From: JAAFHB01 sp963677935
Lineage (GTDB): Bacteria > Bacteroidota > Bacteroidia > Bacteroidales > Prolixibacteraceae
NCBI GenBank assembly: GCA_963677935.2
Contig: CAXXEH010000003.1
Location: 2,976,001-3,040,000 of the forward strand
Reading direction: 5' to 3'
Length of the DNA: 64,000 bases
Program-made: the position numbers and the translations under genes
Notes under the pieces: generated by a model
Seen by the model: the letters and a program-made list of their open reading frames with translations, nothing else
Databases searched by the model: none
Told to the model about the DNA's origin: nothing
In this document: in pieces, positions 40,031 through 48,627 of the stretch
How the letters are laid out: each line of letters starts with the position of its first letter
How positions within the stretch are numbered: position 1 is the first letter of the stretch

Positions 40031-40057
40031 GCAGGAGATGTTACGAGCATTTCCTGC
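40031..40057. promoter_or_regulatory. Hairpin between fecR and susC (middle locus)
   Basis: GCAGGAGATG (40031-40040) pairs with CATTTCCTGC (40048-40057) with one G-T pair around a 7-nt loop, five bases past the fecR stop. A run of T follows on the plus strand. A further short inverted repeat, CCTGCA/TGCAGG, lies at 40009-40022. Position and sequence resemble the hairpin at 9876-9907. Confidence 0.5.
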
Positions 40058-40062
40058 TTTTT

Positions 40063-41250
40063 TTAATTTCTTTCGCTAAAAAGAATGGTGTTTTTTTCGA
40101 TTTCAATATTGATTTTACCAGTCGATTTCAATATGTCAAGTATTTGATTAATATCTCCATAACGATTTAGGTTACCACTAAAACGTACATCCTTGACTGA
40201 TTCATTTTTATATTGAGCATTGGCAGAATACCACCGTGTTAAAGTGGTCATGATGTCTTCGAGCCGGGAATCATAAAAAGTCAGATTTCCGCTTTTCCAC
40301 GCAGTATAAAGGCTTGCATCAACTTTCTTAATATCAGTTTGTCCATTTAGTAGATTAGATATTGCTTGCTCATCCGGCGCCAATAGCCTGCTTTCATTAG
40401 TTTTAATTGAATTGATTTTTACACTTCCTTCAACAAGTGTTGTTATTACTCTTTTCGTATTCTCATAGGCATTTAAATTAAATATTGTTCCTAATACTTC
40501 GATGTTTATCTCTGATGTTTTAACTATAAAAGGCCTTTTGGCATCTTTTATTACTTCAAAAAGGGCTTCACCTGATAACTCCACTTCACGGGTTTTACTT
40601 GAAAATTTTACCGGATACTTTAAATTACTCATTGCATTTAAAAATACCTTGGTCCCATCTTCAAGTACAAGATTATACTCACCACCTCTTGGAATACTAA
40701 TCGTATTATAAATCGGTTTGGAAATTTCCCTGTTTATTGAGCTCACGTAATTGAGATTAGCGCCCTTCTTTTCGATCAATGTTCCGTCTTTTTCATTGAT
40801 TGACAAATCATTAATAGAATCAAGCACTAATCTCTTACCATCATTTAATATCAGGACAGCCTTTGTTGATCCAGGATGGATTACTTTTGAGTAAGTTAGG
40901 ATTTCATTTTTTGTTGAAATTCTCCCGGAAAAATAAAATCCTGTGGCAATTAATACTGGAAGAAGTAAAGCAGCTGCGTATTTGAATATTTTTTTTAGAA
41001 AGACAATTTTTCGTCTTTTATCAATCATATTAGTAACAATATCCCACCCAGTCACCATATCGATTTTTTGATATTCAGCGATTCTCGATTTAAAATTTAC
41101 AGAATTCCGTAATCGGGTATAAAGCATGTGATTATCCTCAGATTCTTCAATCCAGTTCTTAAGTTTTTGCATATCAGCATCATTCAACTCATCGAGAACC
41201 TCTTTTGTAATTAGAGTGGCAATTTCATTATAAAGTTGAAAATTGGACAT
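40063..41250 (-). CDS. FecR family anti-sigma factor
   Basis: This FecR protein of about 395 residues starts best at the ATG at 41250 (MSNFQLYNE); an upstream in-frame ATG at 41316 would add an unlikely leader. The N-terminal cytoplasmic part (to about residue 80) includes LKNWIEESEDNHMLYTR. The membrane segment includes YAAALLLPVLIATGFYF. The FecR domain includes TISIPRGGEYNLVLEDGTKV, ELSGEALFEVIKDAKRPF and VLGTIFNLNAY. The C-terminal DUF4974-like part includes LEDIMTTLTRWYSANAQY. It would bind the sigma factor encoded upstream and receive the signal from the STN domain of the adjacent SusC. It is only distantly similar to the left-locus FecR. Confidence 0.93.
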   Translation of the reverse strand: MSNFQLYNEIATLITKEVLDELNDADMQKLKNWIEESEDNHMLYTRLRNSVNFKSRIAEYQKIDMVTGWDIVTNMIDKRRKIVFLKKIFKYAAALLLPVLIATGFYFSGRISTKNEILTYSKVIHPGSTKAVLILNDGKRLVLDSINDLSINEKDGTLIEKKGANLNYVSSINREISKPIYNTISIPRGGEYNLVLEDGTKVFLNAMSNLKYPVKFSSKTREVELSGEALFEVIKDAKRPFIVKTSEINIEVLGTIFNLNAYENTKRVITTLVEGSVKINSIKTNESRLLAPDEQAISNLLNGQTDIKKVDASLYTAWKSGNLTFYDSRLEDIMTTLTRWYSANAQYKNESVKDVRFSGNLNRYGDINQILDILKSTGKINIEIEKNTILFSERN

Positions 41251-41458
41251 CTTTAAAGTAATTGTGATTGGTTTATTAGTAAAGCACGTAGAGTAAAAAA
41301 ACGGGTGACAAATCATTCATATTATTTTGATAAAATATAAAAAAATTGTGGCGCCAATATTCAACATAAAATCAGAAGAATATAGTTCAGATTTAGACAT
41401 TGAGCGTGACTTTCTGAAATAGTATTTGGATACTTAATGAAGAGTGCACTGGAAAAGA

Positions 41459-42016
41459 CTACCGATTACTTTGGGCCAAAAGCATAAAGAGAATGAAAAT
41501 ATTATCTTTCAACTCCTCACGTAATGACTTAAAAGCTCTCAATTTAATTGTTTTAACTGTGTTAGTGCTTATATTAAGTTTCTCTGCTATTTCCTGAATT
41601 TTTAGCCCATCCAGGGAATATTCAATTACCTTTTGACCTTGCGGCGGAAGCATTTTGATCGCATCATAAATGATCTGATATGTTTCCTCTTCGATTAGAT
41701 TGTCACGAAAAAAAATTTCGGAATCAAGTTGCTCAAAATTTAGAATCTTCCGTCTTTCAGAATCACGAAAATAATTCAAACTTCGATTTTTTACATATTT
41801 ATATAAATATGCTTTAACTGAGTTTAAGGAATTGAGATCCTCATTTTTATTCCAAATATAAACGAATGCTTCCTGTACAATATCAAGTGAGACTTCATGA
41901 TCTTTATTGTATTTATGGGCGAAAAGGCATAAAGAAGGATAGAAATTCTCGAAAAACTGTTTAAATGAATCTACCTTCCATCTTTTAAAATCATGTATTA
42001 ATTGATCAGAACCCAT
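41459..42016 (-). CDS. ECF RNA polymerase sigma-70 factor
   Basis: This 185-residue ECF sigma factor carries region 2 (about 15-85, with FFENFYPSLCLFAHKY and SLDIVQEAFVYIWNK) and region 4 (about 120-170, with LPPQGQKVIEYSLDG then KIQEIAEKLNISTNTV). These give a standard helix-turn-helix for the -35 element. It leads the middle regulatory block: sigma, then fecR about 210 bp later, then two SusCD pairs. It would be freed when the STN-containing SusC senses substrate. A candidate promoter with TAAATTTG lies 35-42 bp upstream of the ATG. The protein is only weakly like the left-locus sigma factor, so cross-regulation is not implied. Confidence 0.93.
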   Translation of the reverse strand: MGSDQLIHDFKRWKVDSFKQFFENFYPSLCLFAHKYNKDHEVSLDIVQEAFVYIWNKNEDLNSLNSVKAYLYKYVKNRSLNYFRDSERRKILNFEQLDSEIFFRDNLIEEETYQIIYDAIKMLPPQGQKVIEYSLDGLKIQEIAEKLNISTNTVKTIKLRAFKSLREELKDNIFILFMLLAQSNR

Positions 42017-42050
42017 AAATCAAAATCAGTTTAATAAAGCCAATTTTAGA

Positions 42051-42058
42051 CAAATTTA
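42051..42058 (-). promoter_or_regulatory. Candidate -7 element for the middle-locus sigma gene
   Basis: On the minus strand TAAATTTG matches the Bacteroides -7 consensus TAnnTTTG. It lies about 35 bp before the start codon. The -33 position holds only ATTG, at a spacing of 16 bp, so the match is partial. Confidence 0.4.
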
Positions 42059-42279
42059 ATACAGAACTATTAATCAATTAAATACAGTTACAACTGATTT
42101 TAAAAGCATGCAGTATAGAATGTTTATATTTAATGACATATCTGGAATTGGTTTATGTTTAGCTTATCACTTTCAAAACCCAATACAAACATGCACATAA
42201 AAGGACACAATAACAAGATTTAATTTTCAAAAAGTCGAAATGTATAAATTAAGACAAACCGGTATAACAACTAAAATCA

Positions 42280-42313
42280 AAAAGACCACAGGATCAATGA
42301 TCTGTGGTCTTTT
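42280..42313. terminator. Bidirectional hairpin terminator
   Basis: AAAAGACCACAG (42280-42291) pairs exactly with CTGTGGTCTTTT (42302-42313) around a 10-nt loop. A-rich and T-rich flanks allow termination in both directions. There is no obvious gene ending here, so it may be left from a lost neighbour such as a tRNA. Confidence 0.8.
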
Positions 42314-42317
42314 AAGC

Positions 42318-42336
42318 GGGAATAGATTCCCTTTTT
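42318..42336 (+). terminator. Small hairpin with T tail
   Basis: GGGAAT (42318-42323) pairs with ATTCCC (42326-42331) with a two-base loop and TTTTT next. It sits between the larger hairpin and the possible attachment site. Confidence 0.5.
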
Positions 42337-42353
42337 GTCGGGGTACCAGAACT
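42337..42353. other. Possible tRNA 3'-end-like attachment site
   Basis: GTCGGGGTACCAGAACT reads on the minus strand like the T-arm to acceptor end of a tRNA (…TGGTACCCCGAC). No complete tRNA is present. Such 3' tails next to an integrase gene often mark the end of an integrated element. I found no second copy in the window. Confidence 0.35.
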
Positions 42354-42428
42354 ATTTTTATAGCATATATTACTGATAATCAATATATAAATTTGTGCTA
42401 TATTTTTAGTCATTACTAATTTTTGTAT

Positions 42429-42436
42429 TACATTTG
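42429..42436 (+). promoter_or_regulatory. Candidate -7 element for the integrase gene
   Basis: TACATTTG fits TAnnTTTG and lies about 66 bp before the integrase ATG. No TTTG occurs at the ideal distance upstream; the nearest (42392-42395) is too far. The match may be chance in this AT-rich DNA. Confidence 0.25.
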
Positions 42437-42502
42437 TATTCAAATATTTTATATATTAGACACTTATAAATTTTTGATGATTAATCATTTTTTTGTACTA
42501 CC

Positions 42503-43795
42503 ATGAAACATTCTACTCAAGATCAGATCGCAAAATATGCAAGTACATACATCGTTCCACAAGACCTAAAAATAACAAAATTAGTTCTAAAATCTCAAAC
42601 TGATAAAAATGGAGAAGCGATGGTCTATCTGAGACTGAGACGCTATGACCCATTGACAAAAAAAGACATCAAAGAAAAAAGAATACCTACCAGCGTAAGG
42701 GTTAATCCGAAATCTTGGTCAAGCAAAAAGGGAGAAGTACTTAAAAGTGACTTGGATTATCAGTTGAAAAACAGGAAAATCAATGATAAGGAAAGCCAGA
42801 TTAAGAATTACATAAATAATCCTTCACTGGATTATAAGATGGCACAACTCAGCCGAGAGGAGTTTTTAATAATTGAAGAGGTATTTCCCTCAGCTAAGGT
42901 ACTCAAATACAAAAAATGTCTGGCCGATTACATCGATGAATATTACGAACGGAGAAAAAATTTAGGTCACCCGCACGGAACCATTAAAGAATTTAAAACC
43001 GTGCTCAACCGAGTGAAAAAATTTGATGACAGTCTGAATATTAGAACATTTTTACCTGATATAAATATAAGTTGGTCAGACAAATTTGAAGTATGGCTAA
43101 ATGGCAAGTATGCTGAAGGTACCGTGGATAAAACTTATACCATTTTGAGCACCGTATTAAATTATCTGTGGGAGTTGAGAGATGAATTGAAGATCGAAAT
43201 GACCGATAAATTTAAATCTAAACGATTCAGACGTGGCAAGAAAAGCAAGAATGATCCTAATCCGTTAACAGAAGGTCAGTTAACAACTTTATATAAACAT
43301 AGATTTGACACCTTGCACTTGGAAACAGTCAGGAAGATGATTTTACTTCAATGCTTCACCGGAATTCGATACGATGATATAAAACGAATCAGGCCTTACC
43401 ATATTAAAGAGAATTTTCTGGTTTTTATGCCACAAAAAACAGTACGACATTCTGTTGAAGTTGAACAACCGCTGAACCCATTTTCCAAAGAATTGCTTGA
43501 AGAAGTAAATTACGACACTTCAGTTTATAAAATGCAAAATCAGTCATACAACAGGGCAATAACTGATTTATTAAAGATTATTGCAGCCAAAGAGGAATAC
43601 AAACATCTCAAATTCAAAAATGATCACACAAGCCATAATTTCAGGGATACCTTTATTTCTCAGGCTGTCACGAAAGGTGTAAACTGGAAAAGCATATTAA
43701 AATGGGTTGGGCAATCCAGTTACAAAATCATGGACAGATACATCCATTTGTCCAAAACATTTGAAGAAAGTGAAATGAAAAAATTATATGCATAA
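42503..43795 (+). CDS. Tyrosine site-specific recombinase (integrase)
   Basis: This 430-residue protein is a phage/ICE-type tyrosine recombinase of the Bacteroidota type, which cuts and joins DNA at attachment sites. It has an Arm-DNA-binding N-terminus (about 25-95), a SAM-like core-binding domain (about 135-235) and the catalytic domain. Catalytic residues are visible: arginine in CFTGIRYDDI, HNFRDTF for the HxxR motif, and tyrosine in KIMDRYIHLSK. It is the only gene on the plus strand and stands without excision, conjugation or phage genes. It may be the remnant of a mobile element or a phase-variation invertase. A candidate tRNA-derived site lies 150 bp upstream. Confidence 0.93.
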   Translation: MKHSTQDQIAKYASTYIVPQDLKITKLVLKSQTDKNGEAMVYLRLRRYDPLTKKDIKEKRIPTSVRVNPKSWSSKKGEVLKSDLDYQLKNRKINDKESQIKNYINNPSLDYKMAQLSREEFLIIEEVFPSAKVLKYKKCLADYIDEYYERRKNLGHPHGTIKEFKTVLNRVKKFDDSLNIRTFLPDINISWSDKFEVWLNGKYAEGTVDKTYTILSTVLNYLWELRDELKIEMTDKFKSKRFRRGKKSKNDPNPLTEGQLTTLYKHRFDTLHLETVRKMILLQCFTGIRYDDIKRIRPYHIKENFLVFMPQKTVRHSVEVEQPLNPFSKELLEEVNYDTSVYKMQNQSYNRAITDLLKIIAAKEEYKHLKFKNDHTSHNFRDTFISQAVTKGVNWKSILKWVGQSSYKIMDRYIHLSKTFEESEMKKLYA

Positions 43796-43853
43796 AATTC
43801 TGTTGTCACCGAACATTATCTGGCAAGCATTGATATAGAAAGGACGTTTAAGA

Positions 43854-44039
43854 TTAATCAGGCAAAACTTTAGTATTTAACAATTTAATCGATGTATAAC
43901 ACTCTCGATATAGTATGAAATCACTTTGAATAGATGAGTTAGAATCGGATGGTTTATTTTGCCCCAATACTGATATACTAAAAAACAGTATGAAAATGAG
44001 TATGATCTTCCGGGTAAATAAGAGTTTATTATTCTTCAT
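43854..44039 (-). pseudogene. Orphan signal-peptide fragment, truncated gene start
   Basis: The ATG at 44039 opens 61 codons starting with a clear signal peptide (KIILIFILFFSISVLGQ) and then SNSSIQSDFILYRECYTS before a stop. It has the look of the N-terminus of a secreted enzyme whose body has been lost; its 3' end lies 59 bp past the integrase stop. It overlaps no known domain. It could be a true small secreted protein, but its place beside other broken genes favours decay. Confidence 0.4.
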
Positions 44040-44044
44040 AAAGG

Positions 44045-45314
44045 TTATAATTTGAAAGTATAAAATTCGCTGGTACCTGCTTTTACCAAAATCTGCGGGC
44101 ATTTGCTCACAAAACCTTGTGGATAAATTTTGGACAGACAGATCTTCGTCAACAAAGATTCTTACGCTGGCATCGAAATTGGTCGGGTTGGTAATTTTAA
44201 TCTGATTCCCTTTCAGGGTAGCTTGTACATGGTCAAAAACATAGATCTCCTTTTTTGCATGATTAACATAAATCCCAGGTATCTCTGCTACTGTGAGCAT
44301 CGCACTAACCTGAGCCCACGTATTGCCCTCAAAAATACCGCCAACCTGTCCCTTCCCAGTCGCTCATGTTTGCTCTTTCATTAATCCATCCTATATGTTG
44401 TTTGGAAATGGGACGGTCTTCTCTTGAGATGTATTGCATAAGATTATGAGCCAAATCATTAAGCAATTGTATAAACAGTTTGTTCCCTGTTGCCCGGTAT
44501 AGTTTTAACAAACAATCGCCCGAGGCAGTACAAATACCTGGTCCGGCGTGTTTATTTTGAACATTTGCCCATACTGCTCCAGTGGTACGCATATCCAATT
44601 TCCCAAACAATGAATTTTCTGTTTTTCTGGAAACCGATAATCATAACTCACCATCCATGTTGCACACAATGAGGCAGTATCCCGAGAGTATTCAATCCAC
44701 TTTCTCTCACCAGTAACTTCGTATAAGGTCACCAAAGATTCAAGCATAGCAAAGGAAGATTCGGCATCGTTGTTTTGCAATATTTCGCCCGGACCGCCAC
44801 AGGAAATACCCCTCTGGATGAAATTTTCATAATAATATAGGGCAGCATCCTTTGCCACCTTCAATAATTCCGGTCTGTTCTCATATTGGGAGGCAAGGGC
44901 TAAACCACCTATAGCCATTGAAGCACTGTTTGTCCCTCCAATCTTTATTTCGCCGGTCTCAATGTCAATACGTTGACCAAATTGCCCAAAACGATTCCAT
45001 AAAGAGACAAAAGCATCAGTAAATTTCCTTAATGGTTCTTTCCATGTTTCGGGCATCTGCCAGTTTGGATCAATCGCTTTTTGTGACAAACAATATTTAT
45101 AGAAATAATAGAGTGCATCCGCATTTTTCCGAAGTAGTAACAGATTATCTGGTAAAGGATTATAAAAACTATCGCTACACCAACCACTCCCGTTACCACA
45201 AGAATAGTAAAAACCACTTTTGGCCTGGCTTTGAGTAATGATTTTGTTGTAATTTTGAAACGACCTCTCCTTTGATAGGGGGTGTCCTATTAAACTTAAA
45301 GGATGGATTACCAT
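44045..45314 (-). pseudogene. Broken helical-toroid type protein with at least three frameshifts
   Basis: Three reading frames on the minus strand together make a coherent protein. Frame one (45314 to about 44606) contains WKEPLRKFTDAFVSLWNRFG and SFAMLESLVTLYEVTGERKW. Frame two (about 44606 to 44329) contains FGKLDMRTTGAVWANVQNK and WINERANMSDWEGTGWRYF. Frame three continues with EGNTWAQVSAMLTVAE. A fourth shift near 44118 is needed to reach ILVKAGTSEFYTFKL and the stop at 44045. Repeated helix-hairpin patterns suggest an (alpha/alpha)6 glycosidase or lyase, but I do not recognise the family. The N-terminus is missing or rearranged. It would have been a carbohydrate-active protein from its setting. 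Confidence 0.8.
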
Positions 45315-45395
45315 GCATCCACTGATATTTTTCTTGACTTCATCACACTGTCATGTAGCACTTGATTGCTCAACAGATGACTTCCCCCTATCAAA
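45271..45395. repeat. 12-bp perfect inverted repeat flanking a disrupted junction
   Basis: TTTGATAGGGGG (45271-45282) and CCCCCTATCAAA (45384-45395) are exact inverted repeats 101 bp apart. The first lies in the start of the broken toroid gene and the second in the orphan signal fragment at 45351-45542. Confidence 0.7.
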
Positions 45396-45542
45396 TTCAA
45401 ACTCAGAAATATTTGAGACCTTGTTCCCGTTATAATTCTGAACCCTCGCAGTTAATCGAACGTTAATTCTGTCAATGTGGGCAGATACAACGATATTGCT
45501 TAAAAACAAAAGCAGTGAAATACATAATTTTACTTTTTTCAT
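45351..45542 (-). pseudogene. Orphan signal-peptide fragment
   Basis: A 63-codon frame starts with a clear signal peptide (KVKLCISLLLFLSNIVVSAH), continues with RINVRLTARVQNYNGNKVSN and ends abruptly at a stop 45 codons later. It could be the true N-terminus of the broken gene at 44045-45314 after an internal deletion or inversion, or of a separate lost gene. It lies about 57 bp after the GH78 stop. No family is recognised. Confidence 0.4.
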
Positions 45543-45599
45543 CTTTAAATCGGAGATTACCTATGTTCCAGTTCTACAATTTTCATACTCTAAAACATC

Positions 45600-48347
45600 T
45601 TATTCGGGATAACAAGAAACAAAACAATATACTCCTGATTCAATATGAAAAACAGCATAGTTGTTTTCCATCCTTAAAAAAGTTACGTTTTTGACTTTAT
45701 TGATCGGTAAGCCACCTTCCTTAATCTGATCAGGGCTAGTGGCCAAAACATAAACCGTTGCAGTTGAGCCAACGGGTATCTGAACTTTCAGGGTATAATT
45801 CTGCTGATTTTTTGTCCACTCTGACCGGACTAATCCTCTGACCGTTTTAACAGATGACTTTACCCAGGTTTCACCGGCAGGCATATACGGTTTAATGATG
45901 ATATTTCCGAATCCGGGGACATTTTCATCAACCTGAATACCCCCTAACGTTTTATAAAACCACGAATCTATACTGCCAAACATCACATGATTATGTGAAT
46001 TCATCCCTTTTTCTATCCAATGTTCCGAAAAGGTGTTGTGGTTTCCTAACATATTGAGCCAACCCGGATAACTGTTTTGAGTGGCGAGTAACCAGGCAAT
46101 GTCGCTTCGGCCTGCTTCGGATAATAATTCCATCAAATACTTCGTGCCAAGAATCCCTGTGGTAAGGTGCCCGTTATTGGTTTTTACAATATCATTAATC
46201 AGTTGATCAAGCACACCCTTCTTTTCGTTTTCAGGAACTAATTTCAGAAACAAGGCAAAAGAATTGGCAAACTGACTGCCATCGTCGTAGTTTTTTGTTT
46301 CGGCATTATAAAAACGTTTATTGTAAGCAAGTTTTATATTTTCTGCGAGTTCACCGTAGATTTTAGCATCATTCATAAAACCAAGAATCCGGGATGTTTT
46401 GGCTAAAATTTTCGTGATATAATAATAATAACCTGTCGATGTAGATAACGGCAAGCCCCTCTTCCACCCTGCACTGAGCGCCACCCAATCACCCCATTTA
46501 TCAGTTGGAAGGATATAACCATTTGCCAAAGTTGAAAGGAAATTGACGTATCTTTTCATCGATTCGAAATTGTCTTCCAGAATTTTTACATCTCCGTAAT
46601 ACAAATAATGGTACCAGGTGATCAAGTGAAATCCACTACTCCATGCAACTGCAGGACCTTCTGAAATTGGACGGGGAGCAATAAAGGGAATATCTCCGCC
46701 GGGCTCCTGGTTTACCTTAATGTCATTCAGCCATTTACCATAAAAAAGGTTCATGTCGAAATTATAAATAGCTTCTTCTGCCGTTACGTGTGCATCGCCA
46801 ATCCATCCAAGCCTCTCTTCGCGCTGGGGGGAATCGGTAGGATAACCCATCAAATTGGCACGTTGCGACCAAACTACCGCCTTGTGAATTTTATTAATCT
46901 GCGTATTACTGCATTCAAATGTCCCGGAGGGTTCAACCGACGAGTGAATGACTATACCTTCAATATCTCCTGGTTGCAATTTGTAGTTTAGTCCGCTTAC
47001 TTCAACGTACTGGAAGCCATGGTAAGTAAAACGAGGTTCATAATGCTCTCTGTTTTCCCCTTTTACGATATAGGTGTCTTTTGCCAAAGCCCAATGATTG
47101 GTCGTCGGATCAAGTTTCCCGTTTTTTACATCTTCTGCATATCGAATATGGATACTATCCCCCTTTGCACCTTTCAGCCTGATATGGACCCAGCCTGAAA
47201 AATTCTGACCGAAATCAACAAGTGAAACATTGCTTTCGGGGTAAGTTACCGAAACCGGCTTAAATTTTTCAATCCGTTTGATAGCCGGCATGATCTGAGC
47301 AGTTAATTTCCCATTTGGAGGGTTCAGTGTTTTTGCACCGGCCCAGGTCGAATCATCAAAGCCAGGTTTGTTCCACCCTTTGATTTCTTTGTTCGCATCA
47401 TAAATTTCCCCATCGTAGATACAGTGCTTACGGACCGGCCCTTCAGCAATTTTCCATGTATTATCGGTTGATATGATCTCGCTGCTGCCATCGCCATACA
47501 TTACATGCATTTGAACCATTGCCCGCTTTTCACCAAACCATTGCATCCGCCAGCTCCACCATTTTGGAATGGGGTTGAACCAACCATTACCCAGCATTAC
47601 ACCCAGTGCATTTTCACCTGTTTTAAGAAATCTGGTAACCTCATAGGTATCGTACAAAACGATCTTATTATAATTCGTTTTTGCCGGATTTAAAACTTTT
47701 GTCCCGATTACCTCGCCATTGATGGTCAATTCGTAAAGCCCAAGACCGCATATATGCAGGATGGCTTTTGTAACCGGTTTTGAAATTTGGCATTTCTTAC
47801 GTAATAACAATGAATTCTCCTGATACTTCCCTGAGTCACCTTTAACCGGTTTGTCATAAAATTTTTGAATATTTTGCGGGTCTGTACCTGAGCCTTCCCC
47901 AATCCACCCTGCCTGCCACAATATTGGATCAATGATTGAAGTCAGAAATGTTGCTGCTTTGCTGAATTCTCCCGGATTACCTTGTTTATCCCATATTTTT
48001 ACTTTCCAGTAGTAATTGTGATTACTTTTCAAAGGAATTCCCTGGTACGAAACTGCATTTGACTGACCTGATTCTACCTTGCCTGAATCCCAGACATTTC
48101 CTCTGTTTTGGTTAATATCCTGATCATTATCCGCAACAATAATCTGATAAGCCGTTTGTTTTTGCCCGTTTTCTCTGCTTCCGGAAATCCAGCTAAACAG
48201 GGGATGTTCTGTACCGATGCCAATCGGATTAATGATTGACTGGCATCTTAATTCAGTAACTTCTAACAATGTATTGGCCTTCCAACCGATGATAATGAAT
48301 GAAAGCAAACTGATACTCAAAACCAACATCATTCTTATTTTGCTCAT
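45600..48347 (-). CDS. GH78 alpha-L-rhamnosidase
   Basis: This 915-residue secreted enzyme removes alpha-L-rhamnose. The N-terminal beta domain reads LLEVTELRCQSIINPIGIG with HPLFSWISGS, and a fibronectin-like region (YYWKVKIWDKQGNPGEFS) follows. A jelly-roll domain then leads to the catalytic (alpha/alpha)6 barrel, with TDSPQREERLGWIGDAHVTA supplying the acidic residues and HNTFSEHWIEKG for the second. The C-terminal beta-sandwich ends the protein. All expected parts are present and length is normal. Its start is 282 bp after the preceding GH32 stop, in a region with a broken signal-peptide gene. The presence of rhamnosidase points to a rhamnose-bearing substrate. Confidence 0.94.
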   Translation of the reverse strand: MSKIRMMLVLSISLLSFIIIGWKANTLLEVTELRCQSIINPIGIGTEHPLFSWISGSRENGQKQTAYQIIVADNDQDINQNRGNVWDSGKVESGQSNAVSYQGIPLKSNHNYYWKVKIWDKQGNPGEFSKAATFLTSIIDPILWQAGWIGEGSGTDPQNIQKFYDKPVKGDSGKYQENSLLLRKKCQISKPVTKAILHICGLGLYELTINGEVIGTKVLNPAKTNYNKIVLYDTYEVTRFLKTGENALGVMLGNGWFNPIPKWWSWRMQWFGEKRAMVQMHVMYGDGSSEIISTDNTWKIAEGPVRKHCIYDGEIYDANKEIKGWNKPGFDDSTWAGAKTLNPPNGKLTAQIMPAIKRIEKFKPVSVTYPESNVSLVDFGQNFSGWVHIRLKGAKGDSIHIRYAEDVKNGKLDPTTNHWALAKDTYIVKGENREHYEPRFTYHGFQYVEVSGLNYKLQPGDIEGIVIHSSVEPSGTFECSNTQINKIHKAVVWSQRANLMGYPTDSPQREERLGWIGDAHVTAEEAIYNFDMNLFYGKWLNDIKVNQEPGGDIPFIAPRPISEGPAVAWSSGFHLITWYHYLYYGDVKILEDNFESMKRYVNFLSTLANGYILPTDKWGDWVALSAGWKRGLPLSTSTGYYYYITKILAKTSRILGFMNDAKIYGELAENIKLAYNKRFYNAETKNYDDGSQFANSFALFLKLVPENEKKGVLDQLINDIVKTNNGHLTTGILGTKYLMELLSEAGRSDIAWLLATQNSYPGWLNMLGNHNTFSEHWIEKGMNSHNHVMFGSIDSWFYKTLGGIQVDENVPGFGNIIIKPYMPAGETWVKSSVKTVRGLVRSEWTKNQQNYTLKVQIPVGSTATVYVLATSPDQIKEGGLPINKVKNVTFLRMENNYAVFHIESGVYCFVSCYPE

Positions 48348-48348
48348 T

Positions 48349-48468
48349 TTATTTACTTTTTACTTGTACTTTAAAGGTACCACTCTGTAAGGTTTTGGAG
48401 CAAGATTGCTTTGGGCAAACAATGTCAGCCCAAAACAACATATAGAATAAACAAATAAAATTTTTCAT
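48349..48468 (-). pseudogene. Frame-disrupted signal peptide, remnant of a secreted enzyme
   Basis: The ATG at 48468 starts KNFICLFYMLF, after which the frame becomes unlike protein. One base less in the TTTT run restores GLTLFAQSNLAPKPYRVVPL, a full signal peptide and the start of a mature domain, before a stop. The mature start APKPY..VP resembles the N-terminus of some GH29-type fucosidases. It is a stub of a lost gene upstream of GH78. An in-frame ATG further upstream (48600) exists but its leader does not look like protein. Confidence 0.4.
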
Positions 48469-48627
48469 GATAATACAATTTAGTTGACTTAAATGGTTGA
48501 ATGTTACAAACCTGCATGACATTGATTTGTGCGATAAAAAATCTTCCATTCCTTTTGTATGGCAACCTAAGAACCTATTAATGCTATCGACTCGTTTCAT
48601 GTTTAGATTAATGCTTAAATAAAAAAT

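Larger units (their letters stand above)
42017..42502. other. Intergenic region between divergent sigma and integrase genes
   Basis: This 486-bp region contains no open frame of note. It carries the sigma-gene promoter candidate, two terminator-type hairpins (42280-42313 and 42318-42336), a possible tRNA-derived attachment site (42337-42353) and an AT-rich leader before the integrase. It marks the boundary between the middle and right loci. Confidence 0.7.

Noticed and set aside
42280..42360. Intact tRNA gene
   Set aside because: Only a tRNA 3'-end-like tail is visible; no D-arm or anticodon arm could be traced.
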